Of a DNA stretch of 64,000 bases, positions 16,201 through 25,651 are shown in pieces (the first letter of the stretch is position 1; every line of letters begins with the position of its first letter). The DNA is from Nitrospira sp. (GTDB lineage: Bacteria > Nitrospirota > Nitrospiria > Nitrospirales > Nitrospiraceae): contig JARFXP010000001.1 in NCBI GenBank assembly GCA_029194675.1, forward strand, positions 620,001 to 684,000, given 5' to 3'. The notes under the pieces are model-generated. The model had not been told where the DNA came from, did not search any database, and was given only the letters and a program-made list of their open reading frames with translations. Both the position numbers and the translations under genes were made by a program.

Positions 16201-17862
16201 ATGAGCGACAAGGCTACGATCGGATCGGCAGTATTGGATCGCCTGCATCGTCTCGGCGTCCGTCATATCTTCGGAATTCCAGGCGACTATGTCTTGTCTC
16301 TCTACCAGCTGATCGAAGCCTCGCCGATCACGCACATCGGGACGACCAGGGAAGATTGCGCCGGCTTTGCAGCTGACGCCTATGCCAGGATTAACGGTAT
16401 CGGGGCCTTGTGCGTGACCTATTGTGTGGGGGGATTGAATACCGTCAATGCGATTGCCTGCGCCTATGCGGAACGATCGCCGGTGGTCCTGCTCACCGGT
16501 TCTCCCGGACTCTCGGAACGAAGCCGCACACCATACTTGCACCATATGGTTCGCGATTTCTCCACGCAACGAGAGGTCTTTGAACGGATGACGGTCGCCG
16601 CCGTGACGTTGGACGATCCGTTGACCGCCGAGCGAGAGATGGATCAGGCCTTTTCCGCCCTGCTTCGCTACCGTCGTCCCATTTATATCGAGATCCCCAG
16701 AGACAGGGTTCACTGCCCGCTGACAGGAGGCATGAAGCCCTTCTGCATTGCAGATACTCCGAGTGACCCGGCCGCCCTGGAGGAAGCGATCGGTGAGGTG
16801 CGGATCATGCTCGCCTCAGCCAAACGACCGGCCATGCTCGTTGGAGCGGAAGTGGGTCGGTTCGGACTTCAGGACGATTTGGCTCGTTTGGTCGAACGCC
16901 TCCACATTCCCGTCGCCTCGACGTTGCTCGGCAAATCCATCATCCGCGAGGATCATCCGCTCTACGTCGGCGTCTACGGCGGCCTGATCGGCCGGGACGA
17001 CGTGCAACGGTTCATCAACGATTCCGACTGCCTGTTGATCCTGGGGTCCATTCTGTCCGATGTTGAAGATCTGGATGCCACGTCGCCCTTACTCTCGGAG
17101 GGACGAACCATCCACGCCACCGCCGACCGTGTCGCCATCAAGCATCATCGGTATGAATCCATCAAGTTCCAGGACTTCGTCCAGGGCCTGGTGAAATCTC
17201 CGCTTCCTTCCTTTTCCCATTCCCCACGATCGCTCCCATCCCAAACCTGCGTAGTATCCTCACCTCCGAACTTGGACGCCCCGGTGACGCTGGAGGGACT
17301 CTTCCGGCATTTAGATACGGTGCTGACCGAAAAGACGGTCGTAATCGCGGACGTCGGCGAGTCACTCTTTGCAGCGGCTGACCTGCACGTGCGCCATCGA
17401 TTCGAGTTTCTCTCGCCGGCCTACTACACCTCGATGGGATTCGCCGTTCCCGCTGCCTTAGGCGCCTCCTTCGCCGACCCCAGCCTGCGACCGATCGTCC
17501 TGGTAGGAGACGGCGCTTTTCAGATGACCGGCACTGAGCTAGCGAGCTGCGTTCGCTACGGGCAGGCTCCGATTGTGATCCTGCTTAATAATCGCGGCTA
17601 TTCAACTGAACGAGAGATCTTGGACGGTCCCTTCAACGATGTCTATGAATGGCAATATGACAAGGTGTGCGATCTGATCGGGGGTGGGCGGGGCTCGCGG
17701 GTAAACACCCAGAGAGAGTTCGAACAGAGCCTCGCCGCCGCCTTTGCGGACCAACATCAGCTGCATCTCCTCAATGTTCTCTTGAGCCCCAGCGATCGAT
17801 CGCCCGGCATGGTGCGCTTGGCAAGACGCTTGGGCAAGAAGCTTTCTACTGATAAACCATAG
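16201..17862 (+). CDS. thiamine-diphosphate 2-oxoacid decarboxylase (pyruvate/indolepyruvate type)
   Basis: 553 aa with the three-domain ThDP architecture. The N-terminal PYR domain has HIFGIPGDYVLSLYQL and the cofactor Glu in TTREDCAGFAADAYAR. The central domain carries PAMLVGAEVG. The C-terminal PP domain has the ThDP/Mg motif GDGAFQMTGTELAS...NNRGY. This is closest to pyruvate/indolepyruvate decarboxylases, which release CO2 from a 2-oxoacid to give an aldehyde; the precise substrate is not readable. The gene stands 250 bp before the glycosyltransferase operon with promoter-like sequence between, so it is probably a separate unit. Confidence 0.88.
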   Translation: MSDKATIGSAVLDRLHRLGVRHIFGIPGDYVLSLYQLIEASPITHIGTTREDCAGFAADAYARINGIGALCVTYCVGGLNTVNAIACAYAERSPVVLLTGSPGLSERSRTPYLHHMVRDFSTQREVFERMTVAAVTLDDPLTAEREMDQAFSALLRYRRPIYIEIPRDRVHCPLTGGMKPFCIADTPSDPAALEEAIGEVRIMLASAKRPAMLVGAEVGRFGLQDDLARLVERLHIPVASTLLGKSIIREDHPLYVGVYGGLIGRDDVQRFINDSDCLLILGSILSDVEDLDATSPLLSEGRTIHATADRVAIKHHRYESIKFQDFVQGLVKSPLPSFSHSPRSLPSQTCVVSSPPNLDAPVTLEGLFRHLDTVLTEKTVVIADVGESLFAAADLHVRHRFEFLSPAYYTSMGFAVPAALGASFADPSLRPIVLVGDGAFQMTGTELASCVRYGQAPIVILLNNRGYSTEREILDGPFNDVYEWQYDKVCDLIGGGRGSRVNTQREFEQSLAAAFADQHQLHLLNVLLSPSDRSPGMVRLARRLGKKLSTDKP

Positions 17863-18010
17863 GGACAACCCTCCACTCCTGCCTGCTTTCCCCTACAGCT
17901 CCATCAGATATTTCCATTAGCTTCCCCGCAACTGATGCGTGAAGCGATGAGAATCTAGGGTTTTTTCCACGAGGTCAGAATGGTATACTCCCTGCACCTT
18001 TTCCCCATAT

Positions 18011-18037
18011 TTGTATTTCACTTAGCCGGGGTATAAT
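18011..18037 (+). promoter_or_regulatory. candidate promoter of the gpgS operon
   Basis: TTGTAT at 18011 and a perfect TATAAT at 18032-18037 with a 15-bp spacer, about 77 bp before the GTG start. An extended -10-like TGGTATACT is also present at 17981-17989. Sigma-70-type reading is assumed. Confidence 0.4.
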
Positions 18038-18113
18038 CTACCCCTCCTCGTCTATCTGACTTTACGCGAGACCGGCTTTCAGTAATAATTAGGGATCCGT
18101 AAAAGAGGATACC

Positions 18114-19358
18114 GTGTCTGACTTTTATCAAAATGGAGTCGTGACGGTTCTCCACCGGCTCGGCCAGTCCAACATTGAGCAACTTGAGCAAGAGCTCGAA
18201 CGATATGCGAGGACGACTCCGATCGCCTTGGTTCTCCCCTCCCTCTATTCGGAGCTGGAACGGCCGGCTCTCAAGCGAATCGTCGAAATCCTCGGCGAAG
18301 TTCGATATGTCAACGAAATCGTCATCTCCTTGGATCAGGCCTCCGCGTTGGAATTCAGACTGGCCAAGCAATTTTTTTCTCAGCTACCCCAACGAGTCCG
18401 TGTAATCTGGAACGACGGCGCCCGAATCCAGGCACTATTGAACACACTCGTCTCGCATGAAATCGACATCGGGCTCCAGGGCAAAGGACGAGGATGTTGG
18501 ACGGCCTACGGCTATGTGCTGGCCCGAGGCCAGAGCCAGGTGATCGCCATTCATGACTGCGATATCGTGAGTTACGATCGTCAGTACCTCGCTCGCCTCT
18601 GTTATCCCGTCGCCAATCCGAACCTCGCCTACGAATTTTGCAAAGGATATTACAGCCGCGTGACGGACCGGATGCATGGACGGGTGACGCGTCTCTTCAT
18701 CACTCCGCTGATCCGCAGCCTACAACTGTTGGTCGGACCGCATCCCCTGCTCTCGTTTCTGGATAGTTTTCGGTACCCGCTGGCCGGTGAATTCGCGATG
18801 GTGCGGGATCTGGCCTGGATCAACCGTATTCCAGGCGACTGGGGATTGGAGGTCGGCATGCTGGCGGAGGTATACCGCAATTGTGCGCTCCGGCGGATCT
18901 GCCAGGCGGACATCGCCGATGCCTATGAGCATAAGCATCAAACGCTGTCGACCCACAATCCGGATGCAGGCTTGCTCAAGATGTGCATCGATATCACGAA
19001 GTCCTTGTTCCGAAACCTGGCAAGCGAAGGTCTGGTCCTCTCGGAAAGCATACTCAAAACATTGCGAGCCACCTATCTCCAAGCCGCGCAAGAAGCGATC
19101 AGCCGGTATGAAAATGACGCGGCGATCAACAGCTTGCAGTTTGATCGCCACGAGGAACGGCGCGCCGTCGAAGTCTTTCTACGCGGCATGACCTTGGCGA
19201 CGGACAGTTTCCTCGGAGATCCGTTGGGAGTCCCGATGATCTCGAACTGGAGCCGCGTCGCCCACGCCGTACCCGATATTTTTCATCGCCTCATGGACGC
19301 CGTAGAACAAGACCATGCCTGGGACCCCACAGCGGAAACAAGGCAGCCCGTCTCATGA
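18114..19358 (+). CDS. gpgS: glucosyl-3-phosphoglycerate synthase-like glycosyltransferase (GT81)
   Basis: Transfers glucose from an NDP-sugar to 3-phosphoglycerate, the first step of glucosylglycerate synthesis. The 414-aa protein matches the GpgS pattern from memory: SDFYQNGVVTVLHRLG at the start, ALVLPSLYSE, the metal-binding DCDIVSYDR, and NPNLAYEFCKGYYSRVTDRM followed by GRVTRLFITPLI. The start is GTG at 18114, preceded by AGAGGAT. The stop overlaps the next glycosyltransferase by 4 nt. The later phosphatase gene in the same operon supports the osmolyte role. Confidence 0.9.
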   Translation: MSDFYQNGVVTVLHRLGQSNIEQLEQELERYARTTPIALVLPSLYSELERPALKRIVEILGEVRYVNEIVISLDQASALEFRLAKQFFSQLPQRVRVIWNDGARIQALLNTLVSHEIDIGLQGKGRGCWTAYGYVLARGQSQVIAIHDCDIVSYDRQYLARLCYPVANPNLAYEFCKGYYSRVTDRMHGRVTRLFITPLIRSLQLLVGPHPLLSFLDSFRYPLAGEFAMVRDLAWINRIPGDWGLEVGMLAEVYRNCALRRICQADIADAYEHKHQTLSTHNPDAGLLKMCIDITKSLFRNLASEGLVLSESILKTLRATYLQAAQEAISRYENDAAINSLQFDRHEERRAVEVFLRGMTLATDSFLGDPLGVPMISNWSRVAHAVPDIFHRLMDAVEQDHAWDPTAETRQPVS

Positions 19359-20680
19359 ACACCGGCCTGATCCCACTCACTCCTGAAACCGAAGCGGTGC
19401 TGGAAGCGGTGCGCACTGCCGATATTCTGGTCGGCATTCCCAGCTTTAATAATGCGGGCACCGTGGGACATGTCGTTCGGGCCGTCGGAGCCGGTCTGGC
19501 AAAATACTTTCACGGCCATCGTGCCGTCCTGGTGAATGCCGACGGCGGCTCCACTGACGATACCGCGGCTATCGTCGCCCATACCATGGTCGATCTGGAA
19601 CCCCTCTTCATCAGCGATCGACAGAGCACGCTGCACCGAATCATCACGCCCTATTACGGAATCCCCGGCAAGGGCAGCGCGTTTCGCACGATTTTCGAGG
19701 TCGCTCGACGGCTCAAAGTCACGGCCTGTGCCGTCGTCGACTCGGACGTCCGCAGCATCACACCCGAGTGGATGGAACTGCTCCTTCATCCGATCATCAA
19801 AGAAGGATACGACTATGTGGCTCCGTATTACCGACGCCACAAATATGACGGCACCATCACCAACAGCATCGCCTATCCCCTTACCAGAGCCCTCTATGGA
19901 CAGGAAGTCCGTCAGCCGATCGGCGGAGACTTCGGATTCACCGGAGCACTGGCCCAACACTATCTCGAGAAACATGTCTGGGAGTCCGATGTCGCGCGCT
20001 TCGGGATCGACATCTGGATGACGACCGAAGCCATTACGAGCGGGGCCAAGGTGTGTCAGAGTTTTCTCGGGGCCAAGATTCATGATCCCAAGGATCCTGC
20101 CGCCGATCTCTCCTCCATGTTGCGACAGGTGGTGGGCGCCTTGTTCGCCTTGATGGAAGCCCATGCTCCCAGCTGGCTTCCCGTCACAGGTTCGCGAAAG
20201 ATACCTCTCTTCGGCTTCCAGTATGAGGTGGGAGTTGAGCCGGTGAACGTCAATGTCGAACGGATGGTGGATTTGTTTCATCTCGGGCTTACGGACCTAT
20301 ACGATATTTGGGCACGCATTCTCTCCGAAGACGCACTGGACCACCTGTCCCGTCTTCGGGATGTCCCCATACGTGACTTCCGCATTCCTGATTCGCTCTG
20401 GGCCCAGGTTATTTATGATGCGGCCCTCGCGCATCATCGGAGCGTGCTCCCACAAGAACATCTCTTGAAGGCTCTGACCCCTCTCTATTTAGGGAAGACT
20501 GCGTCATTCGTGATGGATAGTCAGGGGTTGACAACGGCAGAGGCCGAACACCTGATTGAAGCGCTCTGCCGAACGTTCGAGAAACAGAAAGAATACCTTG
20601 TCGCACGTTGGCCTCAGTCTCAAGACGCGCGCGAAGTCATCGGCGCTGCCCACGTGAGGCCTGAAAGGAGCCAGCCATGA
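19355..20680 (+). CDS. second GT-A glycosyltransferase of the osmolyte operon
   Basis: 441 aa. The N-terminal GT2-like domain has ILVGIPSFNNAGTVGHVVRA, VNADGGSTDD and the DSDVRS metal motif, then GGDFGFTGALAQHYLE. The C-terminal ~170 residues are helical. It differs from the adjacent GpgS, so the pathway may make a di-sugar or a sugar-phosphate intermediate different from simple glucosylglycerate (inference). It overlaps its neighbours at both ends by 4 nt, which indicates tight co-translation. Confidence 0.85.
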   Translation: MNTGLIPLTPETEAVLEAVRTADILVGIPSFNNAGTVGHVVRAVGAGLAKYFHGHRAVLVNADGGSTDDTAAIVAHTMVDLEPLFISDRQSTLHRIITPYYGIPGKGSAFRTIFEVARRLKVTACAVVDSDVRSITPEWMELLLHPIIKEGYDYVAPYYRRHKYDGTITNSIAYPLTRALYGQEVRQPIGGDFGFTGALAQHYLEKHVWESDVARFGIDIWMTTEAITSGAKVCQSFLGAKIHDPKDPAADLSSMLRQVVGALFALMEAHAPSWLPVTGSRKIPLFGFQYEVGVEPVNVNVERMVDLFHLGLTDLYDIWARILSEDALDHLSRLRDVPIRDFRIPDSLWAQVIYDAALAHHRSVLPQEHLLKALTPLYLGKTASFVMDSQGLTTAEAEHLIEALCRTFEKQKEYLVARWPQSQDAREVIGAAHVRPERSQP

Positions 20681-21384
20681 CTTCAAGCTGGGAACAGACA
20701 TTACTCGGACCGGTTGCGGCTCTCGGTGAACGCGTCCTCGCCATTCTTCCCAATGTGTTGGCCATGATGATTCTCTTGCTGGTCGGTCTGGGCGCCGCCT
20801 GGGGCATGGGGCATTTGATGGAACGATTGCTTCGCATCATCGGTTTGGATCGACTCTGCGATCGGATCGGTATCGCGGCAGCCCTGCTGAGAGGAGGCCT
20901 CAAAGCCGATCCGTCCTACATCATCGGTCGCATTACCTACTGGCTGATCGTGATCTTTGCCACCACGGCATCTCTGGGCGCGCTCGACGTTGCTCCGATC
21001 AATCAGGCGGCTCAGTCGCTCTTGTCATACATTCCTCATATAGTCACAGCGGCCGTGATCGGGATCATCGGCTATCTCGTCTCGAATTTTGTGTCACAGG
21101 CCGTCCTGATCGCTGCCGTGAACGCGGGATTGCCTCCGGCCCGCTGGATCGCAGCCGGGACCCGATGGGGCATTCAACTCTTGACGGTGGCCATGGCGCT
21201 CGAACAGTTGGGGATTGCCCAGCACATCGTCGTCGTTGGATTCGGCATCACCTGGGGAGGCCTTGTCCTCGCCGCTGCACTGGCGCTGGGATTGGGCGGT
21301 AAGGATCTGGCGAAGGATTTCCTGGAGCGACGTCTGGCCGGACATTCCCGGTCGCAGATCAACGAAGATCTACGACATCTCTAA
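20677..21384 (+). CDS. small MscS-like / conserved-TM-helix membrane protein
   Basis: 235 aa with about five hydrophobic segments: VLAMMILLLVGLGAAWGMG, YWLIVIFATTASLGAL, IVTAAVIGIIGYLVSNFV, WGIQLLTVAMALEQLG and GLVLAAALALGLGGKDLA. The last, with Gly/Ala periodicity and a following GGKDLAKDFLE, resembles the pore-lining helix of MscS-type mechanosensitive channels. The large MscS beta domain is absent. Within a compatible-solute operon, an osmotic release or sensing role is plausible. Confidence 0.78.
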   Translation: MTSSWEQTLLGPVAALGERVLAILPNVLAMMILLLVGLGAAWGMGHLMERLLRIIGLDRLCDRIGIAAALLRGGLKADPSYIIGRITYWLIVIFATTASLGALDVAPINQAAQSLLSYIPHIVTAAVIGIIGYLVSNFVSQAVLIAAVNAGLPPARWIAAGTRWGIQLLTVAMALEQLGIAQHIVVVGFGITWGGLVLAAALALGLGGKDLAKDFLERRLAGHSRSQINEDLRHL

Positions 21385-21388
21385 TCCC

Positions 21389-22264
21389 ATGTCACGCTAT
21401 ATTCTCTTCACAGACCTAGACGGCTCTCTGTTGGACAACGACACGTATTCCTTTGACGAGGCGAGACCGGCACTCGAGGCCCTTCGTTCAGAGAACATTC
21501 CGGTCATTCTCGTTTCCGGAAAGACCCGCGCGGAAATCGAGCCGCTTCGAGAGCGCCTTGATCACCACAATCCCTTCATCGTTGAGAATGGCGCGGCGGT
21601 GTTTGTGCCCCTCCATACCTTTGACTTCCCCCTGGAGCGGTCGCGGCGACGCTCCAGTTATCAGATCATCGAACTCGGTACTCCCTATGCGCTCCTCCGG
21701 GATGTACTCCGGCAAATCGAAGAAGCGGTAGGCACACCGCTCCGAGGGTTCGGCGACCTGTCGGTCGACGAAGTCATGGAGAACACAGGGCTCTCCCGAG
21801 AAGATGCGCTCCGGGCTATGCTGCGGGAATTCGATGAGCCGTTTCTAGTGAACGGCCCTCCCAAGCTAATCGAGGAAGTCTGCCGCCAGATCGTGAGGCG
21901 AGATCTGAATTGGACAAGAGGCGGGCGTTTCTTTCACCTGACGGGAAACAACGACAAGGGTCGGGCCGCAGAAATTCTGCTTCGCTGCTACAAACGGCAG
22001 GGTCGATTCGCTAACCTGCCGGACGACATAGAAACCATCGGCATCGGCGATAGCCTCAACGATCTCCCTCTGTTACTGACGGTCGACCATCCGGTGTTGG
22101 TACAAAAACCAGACGGCTCGTACGACCCTGAGATCAACCTGCCGAACCTCATTCGCGCACCCGGCATCGGCCCTGTCGGTTGGAATCGTGCCGTCTTGGA
22201 ACTGCTACGACAGGCCTCGGAAGAAACATCTCATGGGCGACCAGTCAACCTCCGAGCCACATGA
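21389..22264 (+). CDS. mannosyl/glucosyl-3-phosphoglycerate phosphatase-like HAD hydrolase
   Basis: 291 aa. HAD superfamily, class IIB: nucleophile motif FTDLDGSLLDNDTY at the N-terminus, motif II VILVSGKTR, cap with PFIVENGAAVFVP, and motif IV IGIGDSLNDLPLL. The substrate-loop style FHLTGNNDKGRAAEIL is that of mannosyl-3-phosphoglycerate phosphatases, which remove phosphate to release the glyceric-acid osmolyte. The ATG lies 4 nt after the previous stop. With gpgS upstream, it likely completes glucosylglycerate or a related solute. Confidence 0.9.
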   Translation: MSRYILFTDLDGSLLDNDTYSFDEARPALEALRSENIPVILVSGKTRAEIEPLRERLDHHNPFIVENGAAVFVPLHTFDFPLERSRRRSSYQIIELGTPYALLRDVLRQIEEAVGTPLRGFGDLSVDEVMENTGLSREDALRAMLREFDEPFLVNGPPKLIEEVCRQIVRRDLNWTRGGRFFHLTGNNDKGRAAEILLRCYKRQGRFANLPDDIETIGIGDSLNDLPLLLTVDHPVLVQKPDGSYDPEINLPNLIRAPGIGPVGWNRAVLELLRQASEETSHGRPVNLRAT

Positions 22265-22290
22265 TCGCCCTCAGTTCGAAACCTGTTGCG

Positions 22291-22734
22291 TCAGTCCTCT
22301 GCCGGATTAATGATATGGAGTCCTGCGGCTTTTGATGCCGCCAATAGCTGGGAATCCGCGCTCACGACGGTCAATCGCAACGGCTTCAGCTCCAATGCCA
22401 ATGCCAGATGCATCACCTGAGGCGATCGAAGAGACGGATACTCCAAGACCAATTCTTTAGTGGCCAGATAGGTTTCCATCCTCGGTGCGATGAACCGATA
22501 GAGTCCCTGCTTGGATTCAATTTCGAACTTATAGAGCACCGAGTAGCAATCATCCCGCGTAATCTGTCCCTCGTGAGCTCGTGCGCACAGAACCGAATAG
22601 AAGTCCGTCACGGTCCATGTCGGGACGATCGCAACCTTCCCACGCTTCACCATCAGCTTATTCACGATCCTGGTTCCTCGCTCCATGCTGTAGCGCTTAA
22701 TGAGTGCGGTTGAGTCGAAATAGTAGTATGGCAT
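22291..22734 (-). CDS. PIN-domain toxin (VapC-like)
   Basis: 147 aa. PIN-fold ribonuclease pattern: the N-terminal YYYFDSTALIKRY contains the first acidic residue, the middle WTVTDFYSVL, and the C-terminal LALALELKPLRLTVVSADSQLL carries the later acidic residue. VapC proteins cleave tRNA or rRNA. It begins 4 nt after the putative antitoxin stop. The pair sits between the osmolyte and lipoprotein operons with no repeats seen. Confidence 0.85.
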   Translation of the reverse strand: MPYYYFDSTALIKRYSMERGTRIVNKLMVKRGKVAIVPTWTVTDFYSVLCARAHEGQITRDDCYSVLYKFEIESKQGLYRFIAPRMETYLATKELVLEYPSLRSPQVMHLALALELKPLRLTVVSADSQLLAASKAAGLHIINPAED

Positions 22735-22738
22735 CCCC

Positions 22739-23008
22739 TTACGCCCTCCCCTTCAGAATGATTTCCGCGAGCGGCCCTTGGAGCTTGGAGAGCCTATCTT
22801 GTAGTTCATCGAGCGGCGCCTCTTCGTACCCTTCCTTTCGCAAGGTGTCGGCAAGATTACCTCTATTGAAGGACGCCGTGTCTTCCTTCAGTCGGTCATT
22901 CAATCGCCGCTTTGCCAGACGGCTTGAAATCTTTTGTCCTGGCTTGGTCAGCCCCCGTCCCCTGCTGCGTGGCGCTCGGCTGACGGATAGTTCATCTGTC
23001 TTTTCCAC
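22739..23008 (-). CDS. putative antitoxin for the adjacent PIN toxin
   Basis: 89 aa, very charged, with a basic N-terminal half (SRAPRSRGRGLTKPGQ) and a helical C-terminus (LDELQDRLSKLQGPLAEIILKG). No known DNA-binding fold is recognisable. Assigned as antitoxin only from its size, charge and the 4-nt gap before the PIN toxin gene. Confidence 0.65.
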   Translation of the reverse strand: MEKTDELSVSRAPRSRGRGLTKPGQKISSRLAKRRLNDRLKEDTASFNRGNLADTLRKEGYEEAPLDELQDRLSKLQGPLAEIILKGRA

Positions 23009-23039
23009 GATGGACGCCTCCTTCTGAAAGAACGTTCAG

Positions 23040-24179
23040 TTACCGCCTCACCCCTGATTCTTCTCGCGGGCAACTCGCCGGCCTCGTCGCCGTCTCGAGC
23101 AACGCGCCCTCGCCGAAAACATGCGCGGCGATCGCCTTCGCGACATCCGACGACAACTCTTGTTGCATCACACGCAGCGTTTTCGCCGTGGCTTCACGTT
23201 CTGTCAGATGTCCTTCCTTTCCACCGTGCGCCATCGTCCCAAGGACGCGCCCCGTCCCCGGCTCCACGACCTCGAAATCGCTGCACCACCGAACGTACTT
23301 GAAATTTGGGTCGCGCGCCTCAATAGGAAACAGACGGACAGTGCCTCGGACGATCAATTCCGGAGCACCAACCTCTTCATCTTCCGTCCTCGTGGTCACG
23401 TGAAGTCCTTCCCGGATCAACCCTTCCGCCAGCGCACGTCCAACCGGCTCCGCATGATCTCCGGACACTTGTACCGCAATCACCAGATTCGTGGCAAGAA
23501 ATTGCTCCAACTCATCGGATAATTCGTTTACCTGATAGCTGGATGGGGCGCCTTGCCCGCTGGGACGGATCACTCGCAAATCCCTGTTGTATGCCTCGCG
23601 CAGAACGAGATTTCTCCCGGCCCGCCGAAGAGCGCGAACCTTGGCGACTTTGTCCGTCGGTTGCCGTGACTCGGCGACATCCGCCTCGATCGCACGGTCC
23701 AACGCCGACACCTTCTCCATCAACGCGGCCTCGGCCTGATCACGATTCATCACGCCCAGAGCGTAGTACGACCGGCTGTCCGAGTCGTACCAGACATCCG
23801 CAATCCTGACGTTTTCCAGCACTTTGTCGGTCGAGACTTTCGTCACGTTGTCGATCGTGAGTCGCCGCTCGGCATTGGAGACACCGCGATTCTCAACGAC
23901 CAAATACGATTCCCGGTCCTTTGCCTGCGCCGCGACTTCCGCCTTGAAGATGCGGGCCACGGCCGCATACGCCTGGTCTTCAGCATTGCTTCGAATGTCC
24001 GCTTGGCCGACTCCGGTCAAGTAGTGATTCGGCGGATACTCCGAACCCCGACCATCGACCCACCCCGGCTTCTCTTTTCCCGCGAACCAGCTACAGGCGG
24101 TCGATGCGGACACCAGCAACCACAGACACAGGAAAACCACAACTCCTTGTCCGAAAGAAGACTCGCCGGTGCGCATCAT
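23040..24179 (-). CDS. LPP20-family lipoprotein (379 aa)
   Basis: The signal peptide ends near VSASTAC (lipobox-like), then KPGWVDGRGSEYPPNHYLTGVGQA, the typical start of LPP20 domains. The middle has YYALGVMNRDQAEAAL. The C-terminal half (~240-360) contains VRGTVRLFPIEARDPNFKYVRW, resembling the beta domain of LpoB/CsgG-like proteins. It would be anchored in the outer membrane facing the periplasm. The ATG at 24179 overlaps the preceding gene's stop (ATGA). It is the last gene of a three-lipoprotein operon. Confidence 0.85.
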   Translation of the reverse strand: MMRTGESSFGQGVVVFLCLWLLVSASTACSWFAGKEKPGWVDGRGSEYPPNHYLTGVGQADIRSNAEDQAYAAVARIFKAEVAAQAKDRESYLVVENRGVSNAERRLTIDNVTKVSTDKVLENVRIADVWYDSDSRSYYALGVMNRDQAEAALMEKVSALDRAIEADVAESRQPTDKVAKVRALRRAGRNLVLREAYNRDLRVIRPSGQGAPSSYQVNELSDELEQFLATNLVIAVQVSGDHAEPVGRALAEGLIREGLHVTTRTEDEEVGAPELIVRGTVRLFPIEARDPNFKYVRWCSDFEVVEPGTGRVLGTMAHGGKEGHLTEREATAKTLRVMQQELSSDVAKAIAAHVFGEGALLETATRPASCPREESGVRR

Positions 24180-25636
24180 TGCATCACACGCTGGATGATG
24201 AACACCGTCTGGCCGCCGGTCAGCGCGATCGTTTGTCCATCTTTCACCGTCGTCACCCCTTGTCCAGACGGTTGAATGGACACCTGGTACGGACCTGGTC
24301 GTACCCACGCCCGAGCCACGTGAATTTCGTCGGGCAAGGTCTGCCAACTTCGCTTGTCGGCCTCTTCCGACGCCACAGCAATCCCCTTCGCCAGCACCTC
24401 GACGAGAAGTCCCACCCACGGACCGGCCTCTCTGCCGGCAGCATGCTGAGCTCCCCTGGTGATCCCCTCCGCCAGGGCGAATTTCGTCGCCGCTCGCGCG
24501 AGAGCTTTCGCAGTGATCGCTGGTAACCGTTCCGAAAGACTCTTCTCCGCGAGGGCGGTTACATTCTGCACCGGCTCCGATCGTACGGTGACGGAATGGC
24601 CGAACGAATCGGTCAGCGTCATACTTTCAGATCCTACCCGCGTCTTTTGCGCAACTAACCGTGGAAGCGCAACGCGGGCCACTTCTCCATTGAGTCCATA
24701 CAGTATGCTGTCCGCCACACGATCTCGTCGATAGGACGACTGAAAGACCGCTCGATTTAGCAAGACTAACTGTACGGCATCAAGACTAATAGGTAAGTCC
24801 AAGAACAGATCCTCTTTGCGCGGAGCCCGACCATTATAGCTGATCATCACGACGTGAGCGAGTTGCTCTTGGGATGATCGAGACTGCCACTCAACATCAG
24901 GGAAAGTCTGTCGATACTCGGCAAACTCGGTTGTTAAGCCGAGTGCCTCCGCTGTGCGCAAGAGGTCGGAGCGCAAGGAGGGAGGAACGGACATCTTCGA
25001 CCACTCCTGCATCGATCCATACGCGTCATAGGCGTTGCGATAGGCAATAAAGGCGTTGTTGAGATCACCGGCTGCCTCGTACAGGATACCGCTCACATAC
25101 CGCGCAAACCCGTCATTCCGGTACCTATCGGCACCCTTTACTCTGTCACTGAGCACATTCAAACGATGGTCGATACGTCGCACCTCCACCAATGCTTCTT
25201 GAAGTTGTCCCTGAGCCGCATAGTTCAAGGCCTTGATGACGTTGATCATGACGTGTTCGTAAGCATCGCCTTCATACGGCAAGACATTGTCGTTAGAGAC
25301 AAATGCGGCGGTCTCCGAGCGGATGGTTCTGGTATAGAGCCGCTCGACCTCCTCTTCCGCTCGTTCCAATGCCGCACTGCTTTCCTGGTATTGGCCTGCC
25401 AGCTGCAGCACCATTCCTCGATCCATTTCATACAGTAACCGCCCCTTTGCTCCATACTCGTTCTCGGTCTGCTCGACGATTGCCGCGGCCCGTTGCGGAT
25501 CACCGGCAAAGAGGCTTTGTTCAATGAGGCGGTAGCGATTACCGGAAGGACTACACCCGGTCAGGAACAGGAGAACGGCAAGAAACGGCAGCAACGAGAT
25601 CGGCCCGTGGGTAGAGCGTGGAAGGATGGGGTTCAA
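24176..25636 (-). CDS. COG3014-type lipoprotein with TPR-like repeats
   Basis: 486 aa. The lipobox is FLTGC at residues ~24-28. Residues ~35-260 are helical with TPR-like pairs (LLYEMDRGMVLQLAGQYQESSAALERAEEE; YVSGILYEAAGDLNNAFIAYRNAY). The C-terminal part is beta-rich with VRPGPYQVSIQPSG. This matches a conserved uncharacterised lipoprotein usually found with LpoB and LPP20 genes, as here. Its position between the two suggests a common envelope complex, possibly linked to peptidoglycan synthase activation. Confidence 0.85.
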   Translation of the reverse strand: MNPILPRSTHGPISLLPFLAVLLFLTGCSPSGNRYRLIEQSLFAGDPQRAAAIVEQTENEYGAKGRLLYEMDRGMVLQLAGQYQESSAALERAEEEVERLYTRTIRSETAAFVSNDNVLPYEGDAYEHVMINVIKALNYAAQGQLQEALVEVRRIDHRLNVLSDRVKGADRYRNDGFARYVSGILYEAAGDLNNAFIAYRNAYDAYGSMQEWSKMSVPPSLRSDLLRTAEALGLTTEFAEYRQTFPDVEWQSRSSQEQLAHVVMISYNGRAPRKEDLFLDLPISLDAVQLVLLNRAVFQSSYRRDRVADSILYGLNGEVARVALPRLVAQKTRVGSESMTLTDSFGHSVTVRSEPVQNVTALAEKSLSERLPAITAKALARAATKFALAEGITRGAQHAAGREAGPWVGLLVEVLAKGIAVASEEADKRSWQTLPDEIHVARAWVRPGPYQVSIQPSGQGVTTVKDGQTIALTGGQTVFIIQRVMQ

Positions 25637-25651
25637 CAGTGTCCGCGGAAC

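Noticed and set aside
19283-20281. 332-codon minus-strand open frame
   Set aside because: Antisense to the second glycosyltransferase; no ribosome binding site or domain.
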